Below, one piece after another: positions 15,543 to 23,287 of a stretch of 64,000 bases of DNA; the stretch's first letter is position 1, and every line of letters begins with the position of its first letter. Both the position numbers and the translations under genes were made by a program. Source of the DNA: Alicycliphilus sp. UBA6560 (GTDB taxonomy: Bacteria; Pseudomonadota; Gammaproteobacteria; Burkholderiales; Burkholderiaceae_C). The stretch is from NCBI GenBank assembly GCA_002434305.1, contig DJJU01000008.1, positions 1-64,000 on the forward strand. Direction: 5' to 3'. Under the pieces are notes generated by a model. It was not told the DNA's origin. It searched no databases and was given only the letters and a program-made list of their open reading frames with translations.

Positions 15543-16309
15543 GGCTGTGCCCGCGTGCCGGTGTATTCGCGGAAGATGCCCAGCGTCACGCCGCAGCGCA
15601 CGTCCTGGAAGCCGGCGCGGCGCAGCGCGGTCAGCACGGTGTCGGGGTCCACGGCGGCCTCGATGGTGTCGCCGTAGTAGGCCCACAGGCGCTTGACGTC
15701 CGCATGGCGGCCGCTCAGGCGCGCCATCAGCGGGACCATGACGCCGATGTGCAGCTTCAGCAGCGCGCGGCCCAGGCGGCTCGCGGGCTGGCTGATTTCC
15801 ATGATGCAGGCCTTGCCGCCGGGCTTGAGCACGCGCAGGTATTCGGCGAAGGCCTGGTCCATGTCGCCCACGTGCCGCAGCGCGTAGCCCATCGACAAGA
15901 AGTCCACCTGCGCGTCGGGCAGGGGGATGGCCTCGGCATAGGCCTCGACGGTCTCGCAGCTGAGCTTGCGGCGCAGCTCGGCCAGCATGCCGGGCGACGG
16001 GTCCAGCGCCACGACGCGGCCCTGCGGCCCGGCCAGCGCCAGCGCCTCGGCGGTGACGAGGCCGGTGCCGGCCGCCACGTCGAGCACGTGCATGCCGGGC
16101 CTGAGGCCTTCGCGCTGCAGCACTTCGCGCCGGTACCAGCTGCCGCTGCCCAGGGCCGTCAGCGCTTCGGCTCGGTCGTAGCCCGTGGCGGCCTCGTTGA
16201 ACATGACCTGGGTCACCTGGCGCCGCTCGGTCTCGTCCGAGAAATAGGCCTTCAGGTGCGCGTCGCCGCTCTTCATGGCGCGCTGGGCGCGGGGGGTGGG
16301 TTCGGTCAT
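15539..16309 (-). CDS. UbiE/COQ5-family methyltransferase
   Basis: 256 residues. The SAM-binding motif I is VLDVAAGTGLVTAEAL; the family segments FLSMGYALRHVGDMDQAF and RVLKPGGKACIMEIS follow. UbiE-type enzymes methylate quinone rings; here the operon context (halogenase, glycosyltransferase, acyltransferase) makes an aryl-head methyltransferase of the pigment pathway more likely than ubiquinone synthesis. It overlaps both neighbours by 4 bp. Confidence 0.78.
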   Translation of the reverse strand: MTEPTPRAQRAMKSGDAHLKAYFSDETERRQVTQVMFNEAATGYDRAEALTALGSGSWYRREVLQREGLRPGMHVLDVAAGTGLVTAEALALAGPQGRVVALDPSPGMLAELRRKLSCETVEAYAEAIPLPDAQVDFLSMGYALRHVGDMDQAFAEYLRVLKPGGKACIMEISQPASRLGRALLKLHIGVMVPLMARLSGRHADVKRLWAYYGDTIEAAVDPDTVLTALRRAGFQDVRCGVTLGIFREYTGTRAQP

Positions 16310-17088
16310 GGTCTTTCTTCTGGTGGACGCAGGCGGCGCCAGGCCAGCAGGGGCAGGCGCAGCACGAAGCCCAGGAACAGGCGCGTGTGCATCCAGGTCA
16401 GCAGGGCGTTGTCGCGCAGGTAGCGAAAGTGCGAGACGCCGCCTTCGCTGGCGTGCAGGTAGCGCACCGGCGCGTCCAGGTTCACCGGCCGCACTCCCGC
16501 CCAGCACAGCCGCACAACGGCCTCGGGGTCGAAATCGAAGCGGCGCATGAAGCGCTGGCCGCGCATGACCTGCATCAGCGGCGCGATGGGATAGACGCGA
16601 AAGCCATAGAGCGAGTCGCCAATGCCAGCCCACAGGGTCTCCAGGTTGGCCCAGGCGTTGGACACCTTGCGCCCGTTGACGCGCAGGGCCGGCGCTTCGG
16701 GGCCGAACACCGGCTTGCCCAGCACCATGGCAGAGGGCTGCGCCTGCGAGGTGGCCATGAACGCCGGGATGCGGTCGGCTGGGTGCTGGCCGTCCGAGTC
16801 CATGGTCAGCGCGTGGGTGAAGCCGGCGGACTGCGCCTGGCGGATGCCTTCGAGCACGGCGGCGCCCTTGCCCTGGTTCACGGCCTGCACGATCACGCGC
16901 AGGCCGGGGTCCTGCTGGGCCATCTCGCGCAGCCAGGCGTCGCTGCCATCGGTGCTGCCGTCCACGACCACCCACACCGGGTTCCACTGGCGCCGCGCCG
17001 CGCGGACGGTGTCGATGACGGTGCGCCCTGGGTTGTAGCTGGGGATCAGCACCAGGTGCGTGCTGGAGGCGGCAGGGGGCGTATTCAT
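16306..17088 (-). CDS. GT2-family glycosyltransferase
   Basis: A 260-residue GT-A glycosyltransferase with LIPSYNPG at the N-terminus, VVVDGSTDGSDAW, and the DxD-type metal motif in ALTMDSDGQHPAD. A C-terminal hydrophobic stretch (LFLGFVLRLPLLAW) suggests membrane association. It probably transfers a sugar to the pigment or its lipid anchor. The start at 17088 shares ATGA with the acyltransferase stop. Confidence 0.8.
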   Translation of the reverse strand: MNTPPAASSTHLVLIPSYNPGRTVIDTVRAARRQWNPVWVVVDGSTDGSDAWLREMAQQDPGLRVIVQAVNQGKGAAVLEGIRQAQSAGFTHALTMDSDGQHPADRIPAFMATSQAQPSAMVLGKPVFGPEAPALRVNGRKVSNAWANLETLWAGIGDSLYGFRVYPIAPLMQVMRGQRFMRRFDFDPEAVVRLCWAGVRPVNLDAPVRYLHASEGGVSHFRYLRDNALLTWMHTRLFLGFVLRLPLLAWRRLRPPEERP

Positions 17089-17870
17089 GGAGTCGGGTGG
17101 GCCAGTTCGGTGCGGAAGTGCTGCTCCAGCGCCCGGGTGAAGGCGACGTGGTCGGCCGCCGGCTCGAAGCGCCCACCCAGCCGCGCCGTGCAGCGCAGCG
17201 GCAGCACGGGCGGCCTCCACAAGGGCCAGTGCTTGCCCAGGTAGGGCGTGGAGAACTCCAGCAGCACGGTCTGCACCGGCACCTGGGCGCGTCGGGCCAG
17301 CAGACCCAGCGTCCGTCCGAACGGGTCCAGCGGGAAGTGCTGCGTGCGCGAGCCTTCGGGAAACAGCACCACCTGCGCGCCTTCGGCCAGGCTGTGGCAG
17401 CCATGCCTGACCAGCTGCAGGGCGTCGTCGTTGCGCACGTAGCGCGCCATCCGTGCGGCGGCGCCGAACAGGATGTTGTCCAGCAGGCTGGCCTTCATGA
17501 TGCACACGGCGTTGGGCAGGCGCGAGACCAGCAGCACCGCGTCCAGCAGCGACGGGTGGTTGGCGGCGATGATCAGCGCGCGCTCGTGGCGCAGCGCATC
17601 CAGCTCCGACAGATCGAACCGGCAGGCGCACAGCAGCGACAGCACGCCCAGGTAGAAGCGGAAGGCGAGCGTGATGACCCGGCGCCCCAGCCACTGCGCC
17701 TGCGCGCGCGGCACGATGGGGTGCAGCACGGCCGCGAACGGCAGCCACACCAGGCACAGCAGCGCCAGGGTGCCCAGGCCGATGCACATGGCCAGGCGCT
17801 CATACAGGTGCCACAGCGCGCGCGCCAGGCCCCGGCGCTGCAGGTCAGGGCTGGTACTGCGCTGCGTCAT
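17085..17870 (-). CDS. PlsC-type 1-acyl-glycerol-phosphate acyltransferase-like protein
   Basis: 261 residues with N-terminal hydrophobic segments, then the acyltransferase blocks ANHPSLLDAVLL (HxxxxD) and VVLFPEGSRT (motif III). It would acylate a glycerol- or sugar-type acceptor at the inner membrane. Similar acyltransferases occur in the xanthomonadin locus of Xanthomonas. The start is taken at ATG 17870; the frame is open to 18005, but that part overlaps the halogenase-like gene and has no homology-like pattern. Confidence 0.78.
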   Translation of the reverse strand: MTQRSTSPDLQRRGLARALWHLYERLAMCIGLGTLALLCLVWLPFAAVLHPIVPRAQAQWLGRRVITLAFRFYLGVLSLLCACRFDLSELDALRHERALIIAANHPSLLDAVLLVSRLPNAVCIMKASLLDNILFGAAARMARYVRNDDALQLVRHGCHSLAEGAQVVLFPEGSRTQHFPLDPFGRTLGLLARRAQVPVQTVLLEFSTPYLGKHWPLWRPPVLPLRCTARLGGRFEPAADHVAFTRALEQHFRTELAHPTP

Positions 17871-19191
17871 CGACCGTGCGGATGTTCCAGCGCCGCTTTC
17901 TCCAGGCCATGAAGGCGCGGCGCGGCTGCAGGACGTTGGCCGAGTAGTACAGCGCCTTGAACACCAGCAGCGAGCGCCAGATGGGCGTCTTGCCGAAGAT
18001 GTCACCCGCCAGCACCGACAGCAGCGCTTCCTTCACGCGAAAGACGTTCTTCGGGTACATGAAGAAGTCGCGCATGATGGGGTTGGTCATGCGGTAGATG
18101 AACCAGGAAAAGTGGCGCGGCCCGTGGCGCATGACGCGGTCGAAACGGCGCAGCGCGGCCGGCGCGGCCGCCGGGTCGCGCAGGCAGGCGTCCACGGTGT
18201 CGGCGCCGACCACGCCGCTGTTCATGGCCAGCCAGACGCCGGAGGAAAACACCGGGTCCACGAAGGCGTAGGCGTCGCCCAGCATCAGGTAGTTGGCGCC
18301 GTGGTTGCGGCTGGCGGAATAGGAGAAGTTGCCGGTCGCCTCCACGGGCGTCATGCGCTCGGCGTGCGCCAGCCGCTCCTGCAACGCCGGGCAGGCGGCG
18401 ATGTTGTCCATCAGGAAGCGCTCCAGGCTGCGGCCGGCGCGCGTCTTCATGTGGTGCGGCCAGGTCACCATGCCGACGCTGGTGGTGTCGTTGCTCATGG
18501 GGATGAACCAGAACCAGCCGTGCTCGAACCAGAAGATGGAAATGTTGCCCTCGGCCAGGCCCTCGTGCCGCCGCGCGTGGGCGAAGTGCGCGTACACCGC
18601 CGAGCTGTTGTGGTCCGGGTTGCGCTGCTTGATGCGAAAGCGGTTGGCCAAGAAGGTGTCGCGGCCCGACGCGTCGACCAGGAAGCGCGCGTGCCAGCGC
18701 CGCTGCGTGCCGTCGCCGTGTTTGGCGTCGACCTGCACGCTGCCGTCGTCGGCGAAGATCACGCCGGTGGCCTTGCTGCCCTGGTGCACCTGCGCGCCGC
18801 GGCGCTCGGCGTTCTTCAGCAGCAGCGTGTCGAACTCCGCGCGCTTGACCTGGTAGGCGTGCGGCATGGACTTGTCCCAGGCGTCGGCGAACACGAAGGT
18901 CTGCGTGTGCGCATGGTGCGGCGAGATGAATTCCGCGCCCGCCTTGTGCATGCCGATGGCGCGCATCTCCTCGGCCACGCCCAGGCGCTCGAACAGCGGC
19001 AGGTTGGCCGGCAGCAGCGACTCGCCGATGTGAAAGCGCGGGTGGCGGTCCTTGTCCAGCACCACCACCTTGTAGCCACGCTCGACCAGCAGGGCGGACA
19101 CCGTGGAGCCCGCCGGCCCGCCACCGACCACCAGCACGTCGCAATGCTCTTCTTCGATGGGATGCGACGGGCTTTCAGAAACAGCGTTCAT
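17845..19191 (-). CDS. Flavin-dependent halogenase-like protein
   Basis: A 448-residue FAD protein. The dinucleotide site is VVGGGPAG (residues 21-28). It has both halogenase hallmarks: the WxWxIP motif (Trp226-Phe-Trp228-Phe-Ile230-Pro231) and a lysine in the position of the catalytic one (Lys83 in GMHKAGAEF, after GESLLPAN), as in phenol/pyrrole-type halogenases. GDAYAFVDPVFSSGVWLA is the family's second FAD segment. Xanthomonadins are brominated aryl polyenes and their locus holds such an enzyme, so halogenation of the aryl ring is the best guess. A geranylgeranyl-reductase-like oxidoreductase is the alternative. It is the first intact gene of the minus-strand operon. Confidence 0.75.
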   Translation of the reverse strand: MNAVSESPSHPIEEEHCDVLVVGGGPAGSTVSALLVERGYKVVVLDKDRHPRFHIGESLLPANLPLFERLGVAEEMRAIGMHKAGAEFISPHHAHTQTFVFADAWDKSMPHAYQVKRAEFDTLLLKNAERRGAQVHQGSKATGVIFADDGSVQVDAKHGDGTQRRWHARFLVDASGRDTFLANRFRIKQRNPDHNSSAVYAHFAHARRHEGLAEGNISIFWFEHGWFWFIPMSNDTTSVGMVTWPHHMKTRAGRSLERFLMDNIAACPALQERLAHAERMTPVEATGNFSYSASRNHGANYLMLGDAYAFVDPVFSSGVWLAMNSGVVGADTVDACLRDPAAAPAALRRFDRVMRHGPRHFSWFIYRMTNPIMRDFFMYPKNVFRVKEALLSVLAGDIFGKTPIWRSLLVFKALYYSANVLQPRRAFMAWRKRRWNIRTVDDAAQYQP

Positions 19192-19269
19192 GGGAGTGTG
19201 GGCTCCTGGGAAAACGGGGAGTCGATCATACGTGCGGCGGGCGCTGGCGCAGGCCGCGCCCAGGCACCG

Positions 19270-19430
19270 TTACTTCGCGGCGACGACGGCCGGCAGCCAC
19301 GTCGACAGCCCCGGCACGGCGGCGACCCGCACCAGCACGGCGATCACCGCCAACAGGAGGGCAGCGTGGCCCGGAACAGCGGGGCGCTGAAGAAATAGCG
19401 CAGCAGGAGCTGCGCCGCGTGGCGCGGCAT
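19270..19430 (-). pseudogene. Possible frameshifted remnant of a small membrane protein
   Basis: From ATG 19430 the frame reads MPRHAAQLLLRYFFSAPLFR and stops at 19344. A shift of frame before that stop continues as a hydrophobic segment (LLLAVIAVLVRVAAV) to a TAA at 19270. The reading is protein-like but short, and no family is recognised. It would be the first gene of the minus-strand operon. It could equally be chance in GC-rich DNA. Confidence 0.25.
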
Positions 19431-19485
19431 GACGCGCAAGGGTTTTTCACTGTTTTTATAATCAGTATTTTGCGCGCAGCAGCCC

Positions 19486-20322
19486 ATGCCGCCCCCACTA
19501 CTCGCCCGCCATCACCGTACGCGCCTGCTCGAAGTCTGGCGCTCGGCCGGCTGGCCCTGCCAGGACGGAGTGGAGATTGACCTGCTGGCCGCCGGCCTGC
19601 TGGAGCGCTGCACGGACGAGTGCGGCCGCACCCTGCTGCGCCTGACGGACGCCGGTATCGCTCACCTGGCCGAGGCGCGGCGCGCCGGCAAGCGCAGCGA
19701 AAGCCTGCACGACCGCATGGCGCTGGCCTTTGCGCGCCAGCAGCTGCTGCCTGCCGGGCGCGTGGTCTGGCGCGAGCTGTCGCTGCGTGCGGCACTGGAG
19801 GTCGAGGAGGAGTCGCCCTGCGCCGCCGAGGGCGCTGCGCCTGCCGCCCCGCCGGCTGCCCAGCCCCTGCCCGCCCTGTGGGGCGACGACGCACCCACGC
19901 CCGCCGCGCGCCGCGCCGCCCGGCTGTGGCGCGTGGCGCGGCCGGATTTGTTCTCCATCCGTCACACCACCGTGCCCGGCTACCTGCGGCCCATGGTGCA
20001 CGAGGTCAAGGCCAGCCGCGCCGACCTGCAGTCCGATCTGCGCCACGCTGCCAAGCGCAATGCCTACCAGTGGCTGTGCGAGGAGTGCTACTACGTATTT
20101 CCCGCCGGCATCGCCGCGCCCGACGAGGTACCGGCGCAGTTTGGCGTGTGGCTGATGCACGGCGCGCCGGGCGAGGATGGCCGGGGCGCGCGCTTCGAGC
20201 TGGCGCGCGCCGCCCGGCATGCGCGCTGCACGCTGCCCTTCGACGTGTGGATGGCCCTGTGCCGGGCCACGCCGCTGGCAGGCGCGCCCGTGCCCGCCCA
20301 GGACGGCCTGGGCGCGCCATGA
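19486..20322 (+). CDS. MmcB-like PD-(D/E)XK nuclease-fold protein
   Basis: 278 residues. An N-terminal winged-helix-like part (residues about 5-60, LLEVWRSAGWPCQDGVEIDLL) is followed by a proline/alanine linker and then a domain around VHEVKASRADLQSDLRHAAK with NAYQWLCEECYYVFPAGI. That pattern (E-V-K ... D-L-x-x-D-x-R ... C-D/E-x-x-Y) matches the MmcB family of DNA-repair-linked proteins with a PD-(D/E)XK fold. It shares ATGA with the helicase gene at 20319, so the two probably work together on DNA. A TATAAT at 19457-19462 may be its -10 box. Confidence 0.6.
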   Translation: MPPPLLARHHRTRLLEVWRSAGWPCQDGVEIDLLAAGLLERCTDECGRTLLRLTDAGIAHLAEARRAGKRSESLHDRMALAFARQQLLPAGRVVWRELSLRAALEVEEESPCAAEGAAPAAPPAAQPLPALWGDDAPTPAARRAARLWRVARPDLFSIRHTTVPGYLRPMVHEVKASRADLQSDLRHAAKRNAYQWLCEECYYVFPAGIAAPDEVPAQFGVWLMHGAPGEDGRGARFELARAARHARCTLPFDVWMALCRATPLAGAPVPAQDGLGAP

Positions 20323-22637
20323 CCGCGCCCGCTGCCTGCGAGCCGCAGGACGATGCGCTGCGCTACACGGTGGCCGTGCGCGCGCTGTGCGAATTCACCG
20401 CCCGCTGTGGCGACCTGGACCTGCGCTACACCCCGGCGCCCACGGCGCTGGAGGGCATCGCCGGCCACGCCCGCGTGGCAGCCGGCCACGGGCCGGGCTA
20501 CGAGGCCGAGATCGCCCTGCAGGGCCGCTACGGCCCGCTGCGCGTGCGCGGCCGGGCCGACGGGTTCGACCCGGCGCTGCGGCGGCTGGAGGAGATCAAG
20601 ACCCACCGCGGCAGCCTGGCGCGGCACAACCCCGGCCAGCGCGCGCTGCACTGGGCGCAGGCCAAGGTCTACGGCTGGCTGCTGTGCGCCGCGCGCGGCC
20701 TCGATGCGCTGGAGGTGGCCCTGGTCTACCTGGACGTGGACAGCGGCCAGCAGACGGTGCTGACCGAAACCCACACCGCCGAGGCCCTGCGCGCGCATTT
20801 CGACGGGCAGTGCGCCCGCTACCTGGCCTGGGCGACGCGCGAGGCCGCGCACCGTGCCGCGCGCGACGCGGCGCTGGCGGCGCTGGCCTTTCCGCACCCG
20901 GCCTTTCGCAGCGGCCAGCGCGAACTGGCGGCGCAGGTCTGGCGCGCGGCCACGGCCGGCCGCTGCCTGCTGGCCCAGGCCCCCACCGGCATCGGCAAGA
21001 CGGTGGCCACGCTGTTCGCCCAGCTCAAGGCGGCGCCGGGACAGCGGATCGACCGGGTGCTGTACCTGGCGGCCAAGACCTCGGGGCGGCAGATGGCGCT
21101 GGACGCGCTGGCACTGCTGGCCGGCGCCGGCACGCGCGCGACTGCGCCCACTCCTTTGCGCGTGCTGGAGCTGGTGGCGCGCGACAAGGCCTGCGAGCAC
21201 CCGGGCAGCGCCTGCCATGGCCAGTCCTGCCCGCTGGCGCTGGGCTTTTTCGACCGTCTGGACGCGGCACGCGGCGCGGCGCTGGACGGACACGTGCTCA
21301 CTCAGGCGCGGGTGCGCGAGGTGGCGCTGGCGCACGGCATCTGCCCCTACTACCTGTCGCAGGAGCTGGCGCGCTGGGCCGACGTGGTGGTGGGCGACTA
21401 CAACTACTGGTTCGACGGTGGCGCGCTCTTGCACGCGCTGGCGCAGTCGCTGGGCTGGCGCGTGGCGCTGCTGGTGGACGAGGCGCACAACCTGGTCGAG
21501 CGCGCCCGCGGCATGTACGGCGCGCAGCTGCCGCCTGAGCTGCTGCGCCAGGCGCGGCAGTCGGCCACCGCCGCGCGCGAGCCCGGCGTGAAGAGGGCCC
21601 TGGCCGCAGTGCGCCGCGCCCTGGCGGCCCTGGAGCGCGGCATGGAAGGCGATTACGCCGTGCACGACGGCCTGCCCGCACCGCTGGCCGGCGCGCTGGC
21701 GCGCTGCGCCCAGGTGCTGTCGGAGCACATGGCCGCGCACCCCGAGCAGTTCGACGCGCCGCTGCTGCAGTGGTACTTCGCGCTGCTGCAATTCAATGGC
21801 CTGTTGGAGGGCTTCGACACGCAGCACGCGCTCATCGACAGCCAGCGCGCCGGGCCGCGCCAGCCGTGCACCGTCAGCCTGCGCTGCATCGTGCCGGGGC
21901 CGCACCTGGCGCCGCGCTGGGCCGCGGCGCACACGGCCACGCTGTTTTCCGCCACGCTGCAGCCGGCGCACTACCACGCCGACCTGCTGGGCCTGCCCGA
22001 CACGCACGGCGCGACCGAAGTAGCCGCGCCGTTCGCCGCCAGCCAGCTGCAGGTGCGCGTGGCGCGCCACATCTCCACGCGCTGGGCGCACCGGGCGGCC
22101 TCGGTGACGCCCATCGTGGCGCTGCTGGCGCGGCAGTTCGCCGCGCAGCCGGGCAACTACCTGGCTTTCTTCAGCAGCTACGACTACCTGGACCAGGTGG
22201 CCGGCGCCTTTGCCGCGCAGCACCCCGGCGTGCCGATGTGGCGCCAGGAGCGGCGCATGGGCGAGGCGGCGCAGCGCGACTTTCTGGCCCGCTTCACCGA
22301 GGGCGGCCAGGGCATCGCCTTCGCCGTGCTGGGCGGCGCCTTTGCCGAGGGGGTGGATCTGCCCGGGCGCCGGCTGATCGGCGCCTTTTTGTGCACGCTG
22401 GGCCTGCCGCAGGTCAACCCGGTGAACGAGCAGGTGCGCGCGCGCATGCAGGCGCTGTTCGGGCGCGGGCACGACTACGCCTACCTCTACCCTGGCCTTC
22501 ACAAGGTGGTGCAGGCGGCCGGCCGCGTCATCCGCTCGCCCGAGGACCGCGGCGTGGTGCACCTGATCGACGACCGCTTCGCCCGCCCCGAGGTGCGCGC
22601 GCTGCTGCCGGCGTGGTGGCGGGTGGAGGGGGGCTGA
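20319..22637 (+). CDS. PD-(D/E)XK domain fused to Fe-S XPD/DinG-type helicase
   Basis: 772 residues. The N-terminal 190 residues look like a Cas4/RecB-type nuclease: GRADGFDPALRRLEEIKTHR gives the D and ExK of the active site. Then comes a superfamily 2 helicase: Walker A APTGIGKT, DEAH box LLVDEAHNLVE, and the late motif HKVVQAAGRVIRSPED. Between motifs I and II lie four cysteines (KACEH, SACHG, QSCPLA, GICPYY) that fit the [4Fe-4S] cluster of XPD/DinG helicases. It would unwind DNA 5' to 3' and possibly cut it. The start is ATG 20319, coupled to the MmcB-like gene; the frame is open further upstream but only as a shadow. Confidence 0.8.
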   Translation: MTAPAACEPQDDALRYTVAVRALCEFTARCGDLDLRYTPAPTALEGIAGHARVAAGHGPGYEAEIALQGRYGPLRVRGRADGFDPALRRLEEIKTHRGSLARHNPGQRALHWAQAKVYGWLLCAARGLDALEVALVYLDVDSGQQTVLTETHTAEALRAHFDGQCARYLAWATREAAHRAARDAALAALAFPHPAFRSGQRELAAQVWRAATAGRCLLAQAPTGIGKTVATLFAQLKAAPGQRIDRVLYLAAKTSGRQMALDALALLAGAGTRATAPTPLRVLELVARDKACEHPGSACHGQSCPLALGFFDRLDAARGAALDGHVLTQARVREVALAHGICPYYLSQELARWADVVVGDYNYWFDGGALLHALAQSLGWRVALLVDEAHNLVERARGMYGAQLPPELLRQARQSATAAREPGVKRALAAVRRALAALERGMEGDYAVHDGLPAPLAGALARCAQVLSEHMAAHPEQFDAPLLQWYFALLQFNGLLEGFDTQHALIDSQRAGPRQPCTVSLRCIVPGPHLAPRWAAAHTATLFSATLQPAHYHADLLGLPDTHGATEVAAPFAASQLQVRVARHISTRWAHRAASVTPIVALLARQFAAQPGNYLAFFSSYDYLDQVAGAFAAQHPGVPMWRQERRMGEAAQRDFLARFTEGGQGIAFAVLGGAFAEGVDLPGRRLIGAFLCTLGLPQVNPVNEQVRARMQALFGRGHDYAYLYPGLHKVVQAAGRVIRSPEDRGVVHLIDDRFARPEVRALLPAWWRVEGG

Positions 22638-22657
22638 CCGGGAGCCAGTCGCGGACG

Positions 22658-22684
22658 AAAAAAAAGCCGGCCCGAAGGCCGGCT
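22658..22684 (-). terminator. Rho-independent terminator for the minus strand
   Basis: Bases 22665-22672 and 22677-22684 form a perfect 8-bp stem (AGCCGGCC/GGCCGGCT) with a TTCG tetraloop on the minus strand. On that strand the stem is followed by eight T (A-run 22658-22665 on the plus strand). It should end transcripts of the hemerythrin-norB operon. There is no T-run for the plus-strand helicase. Confidence 0.8.
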
Positions 22685-22726
22685 GTAAAAGCAAGGTGCC
22701 CCTATGCCCTTGCCGATGGAAAGCGT

Positions 22727-22776
22727 TTTCGGGCTCCAGCGCACGCCAGGAAAGCGCTGGCAGCTATTGAAAAATG
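22727..22776 (-). repeat. Family A palindromic repeat, copy 2
   Basis: On the plus strand it reads GGGCTCCAGCGC ... AAAGCGCTGGCAGCTATTG, the reverse orientation of the consensus, flanked by TTTT and AAAA. It lies between the minus-strand terminator and the hemerythrin stop codon. Confidence 0.75.
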
Positions 22777-22787
22777 AGCGGCGGCGC

Positions 22788-23219
22788 TTATGGGACGCAC
22801 ACGGCTTCCTGCGCCTGCTCGATGCGCGGGTAGAAGTCATGGTCTTCGCGGCGCATGCGCTCGTAGACGCTGCGCAGCGCCACGTTGGCCTCGGCGCGAA
22901 AACCCTCTGGGTCGGCGGCCACGCGCTCGGCGGTGTTCCAGCGCCGGGCGAAGGCCGCGTAGCTGCCGGCGATCTCGCCCATCTCGTGCTGGAAGCGTGC
23001 GCCCAGGCGGGCCAGGTCGGCGTCGCCGCCGGCCTGCAGCGCGGGGTACAGCAGGCGGTCTTCCACGGCCAGGTGCAGGCGGATGGTGGAGCTCATGGCG
23101 ACGATGCCGCGGGCGATCTCGGCGGCGTGCTGCGCCGGGCCGGCATGGCTCAGGGTGCGCAGCCGGTCGATCTGCGCGAGGATGTCCACGTGCTCGTGCT
23201 TGAAGCGGTCGATGTTCAT
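22788..23219 (-). CDS. Hemerythrin-like (HHE) protein
   Basis: A 143-residue four-helix-bundle protein with the iron-ligand pattern of the HHE family: FKHEHVDIL near the N-terminus, HLAVEDRLLYP (HxxxE-type), FQHEMGEI and REDHDFYPRIE near the end. It would bind a di-iron centre and possibly sense or buffer NO or oxygen. It lies 68 bp downstream of norB on the same strand, with a GC-rich hairpin between them, so it probably belongs to the NO response. It lacks the N-terminal domain of RIC/YtfE repair proteins. Confidence 0.8.
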   Translation of the reverse strand: MNIDRFKHEHVDILAQIDRLRTLSHAGPAQHAAEIARGIVAMSSTIRLHLAVEDRLLYPALQAGGDADLARLGARFQHEMGEIAGSYAAFARRWNTAERVAADPEGFRAEANVALRSVYERMRREDHDFYPRIEQAQEAVCVP

Positions 23220-23253
23220 GGCAGACAGTCTTGAAAGGCGGGGGGAAGGGGAG

Positions 23254-23281
23254 CGGCGGGGCGCGCCAGCGCGCCCCGCCG
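23254..23281 (-). other. GC-rich hairpin between norB and the hemerythrin gene
   Basis: Bases 23254-23265 and 23270-23281 are perfectly complementary (12 bp, arm CGGCGGGGCGCG) with a 4-nt loop. It starts just after the norB stop. No T-run follows, so it is more likely an RNA-processing or 3'-protecting structure, or a partial terminator that lowers hemerythrin expression. Confidence 0.5.
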
Positions 23282-23287
23282 TCCGCG

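Noticed and set aside
20319..22637. Cas4 or CRISPR-linked nuclease
   Set aside because: The D...ExK part resembles Cas4, but it is fused to an Fe-S helicase and there are no cas genes or arrays nearby.
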